From DAIRFP01 sp036794995 (lineage in GTDB: Bacteria > Desulfobacterota > Binatia > UBA9968): a DNA stretch of 15,087 nt. Within the stretch, counting starts at the first letter, position 1, and each line of letters begins with the position of its first letter. The translations under genes and the position numbers were made by a program. Below, in pieces: positions 14,446 to 15,087 of the stretch. The notes under the pieces were generated by a model that did not search any database, was not told where the DNA came from, and saw only the letters and a list, made by a program, of their open reading frames with translations. Location of the stretch: contig DAIRFP010000119.1 of the NCBI GenBank assembly GCA_036794995.1, forward strand, positions 1 through 15,087. The letters are read 5' to 3'.

Positions 14446-14986
14446 TCTTTTCTTCGAGCAACTCTTTGACCAGTTTTCTAGCCGCCGGGCCGTACCAATC
14501 GGCAGGACCCCAACCGCGGGCCAGTCCTTCGCCTTTGGGGCCGATCAAATAAGTAGTCGGTAGTCCCCAGGCGCCGTATAGTGTTGCCACTTCTGCGTTC
14601 GGATCAAAAGCAATGGGGTAAGTCAATTTGAGATCCCTGACGAAGGCCAGTGCCTCCTGCTTCCGATCCTTTACATTCACGGCGAGCACGACAAAGTTCT
14701 GATTCTTGTGCTCTTGATAGAGTTTTTCCATCGCCGGCATCTCTTCCCGGCAGGGTTCGCACCAAGTCGCCCAGAAGTTGAGGAATACTGTCTTTCCCCT
14801 CAAATCCTTGAGCGAAATGTTCTTTCCCTCCGGAGTGGCAAGACTAAACTCCGGCGTGGGAGTATTCTCTTTCATGGGTTGGAGAATTGGGATTACCTTG
14901 AAGTTGACCTTTGACTGGGACCATGCGGGCGCCGCGCTCAGCGCACAAGACGTGAGAACCAAAGCGAAGAGTACTTCTAGACGCAT
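14432..14986 (-). CDS. TlpA/ResA-like periplasmic thioredoxin-fold protein
   Basis: This exported thiol-disulfide reductase probably keeps apocytochrome c or other periplasmic thiols reduced, with electrons from CcdA. From ATG 14986 it has 184 residues: a signal sequence (MRLEVLFALVLTSCALSAAP), a linker, then a thioredoxin fold with FWATWCEPCREEMP (Cys76, Cys79) and the cis-proline in GLPTTYLIG (Pro143). The LTSC segment resembles a lipobox, so a lipoprotein anchor at Cys14 is possible. Cleavage after the AWS region is the alternative. The frame is open to a TTG at 15055, which would add 23 charged residues before the signal; the ATG is preferred because it puts the signal at the N-terminus. 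It overlaps ccdA by 14 bases. Confidence 0.88.
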   Translation of the reverse strand: MRLEVLFALVLTSCALSAAPAWSQSKVNFKVIPILQPMKENTPTPEFSLATPEGKNISLKDLRGKTVFLNFWATWCEPCREEMPAMEKLYQEHKNQNFVVLAVNVKDRKQEALAFVRDLKLTYPIAFDPNAEVATLYGAWGLPTTYLIGPKGEGLARGWGPADWYGPAARKLVKELLEEKNVRR

Positions 14987-15087
14987 GAATGGCACTTTAC
15001 CGAACCGTTTAAGGCGACGCAATACAGCGTGCACCACTGCAGGGTCTCTCGTCAAAATCGTGTTGAGCAGTTGAAAATCCCTCTAAA

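Noticed and set aside
1..15087. A novel defence, toxin-antitoxin, secretion or biosynthetic system
   Set aside because: Every substantial gene belongs to a known housekeeping family; no unexplained coding cluster remains, and only the repeat family is unexplained.

Overview
The window is a chromosomal housekeeping stretch from a Gram-negative bacterium, with GC content judged by eye to be in the mid-fifties. The Gram-negative call rests on a periplasmic-chaperone-type PpiD protein, a complete mreB-mreC-mreD-mrdA-rodA elongation cluster, and a CcdA/TlpA periplasmic thiol-reduction pair. The protein style would fit a deltaproteobacterial (Desulfobacterota-like), NC10 or related uncultured lineage, but that placement is an inference from general resemblance only.

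Layout, left to right. At 1-122 (minus) is the 5' end of lipB, cut by the window edge. About 620 bases without a gene follow; they hold a short REP-like hairpin and a plausible sigma-70 promoter. At 741-2276 (plus) is an NCS2-type permease. Convergent to it, on the minus strand, lie a histidine phosphatase (2504-3130) and ppiD (3169-5073), which look like one operon read from a promoter at 5116-5144. Divergent from ppiD is the elongasome operon on the plus strand: mreB, mreC, mreD, mrdA (PBP2) and rodA, 5267-10902. The right third is all minus strand: tlpA, then ccdA overlapping it by 14 nt, then folE, pepA and trxA. trxA is convergent with rodA, with a strong hairpin terminator between them.

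How the genes work together. MreB filaments, MreC/MreD, the transpeptidase PBP2 and the glycosyltransferase RodA form the lateral-wall synthesis machine. TrxA (cytosol), CcdA (membrane) and TlpA (periplasm) could form one electron relay for thiol reduction, probably for cytochrome c maturation; all three lie in the same minus-strand group. PpiD folds exported envelope proteins. LipB, FolE, PepA, the phosphatase and the permease are metabolic housekeeping genes.

The main non-routine signal is a family of short interspersed repeats. Three copies (2321-2507, 7183-7375, 10894-11066) share terminal inverted arms of the form GCAGGCTGCTGAAAAAG / CTTTTTGAGCAGCCTGC. Each abuts, with the same polarity, the TAG stop codon of the gene before it. 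A fourth, partial copy (13623-13710) carries only an inner AT-richer hairpin module, which is also nested inside two of the full copies, and it too meets a TAG stop. No transposase, CRISPR array, tRNA, rRNA or defence system was seen. Apart from this repeat family the region is ordinary core genome.
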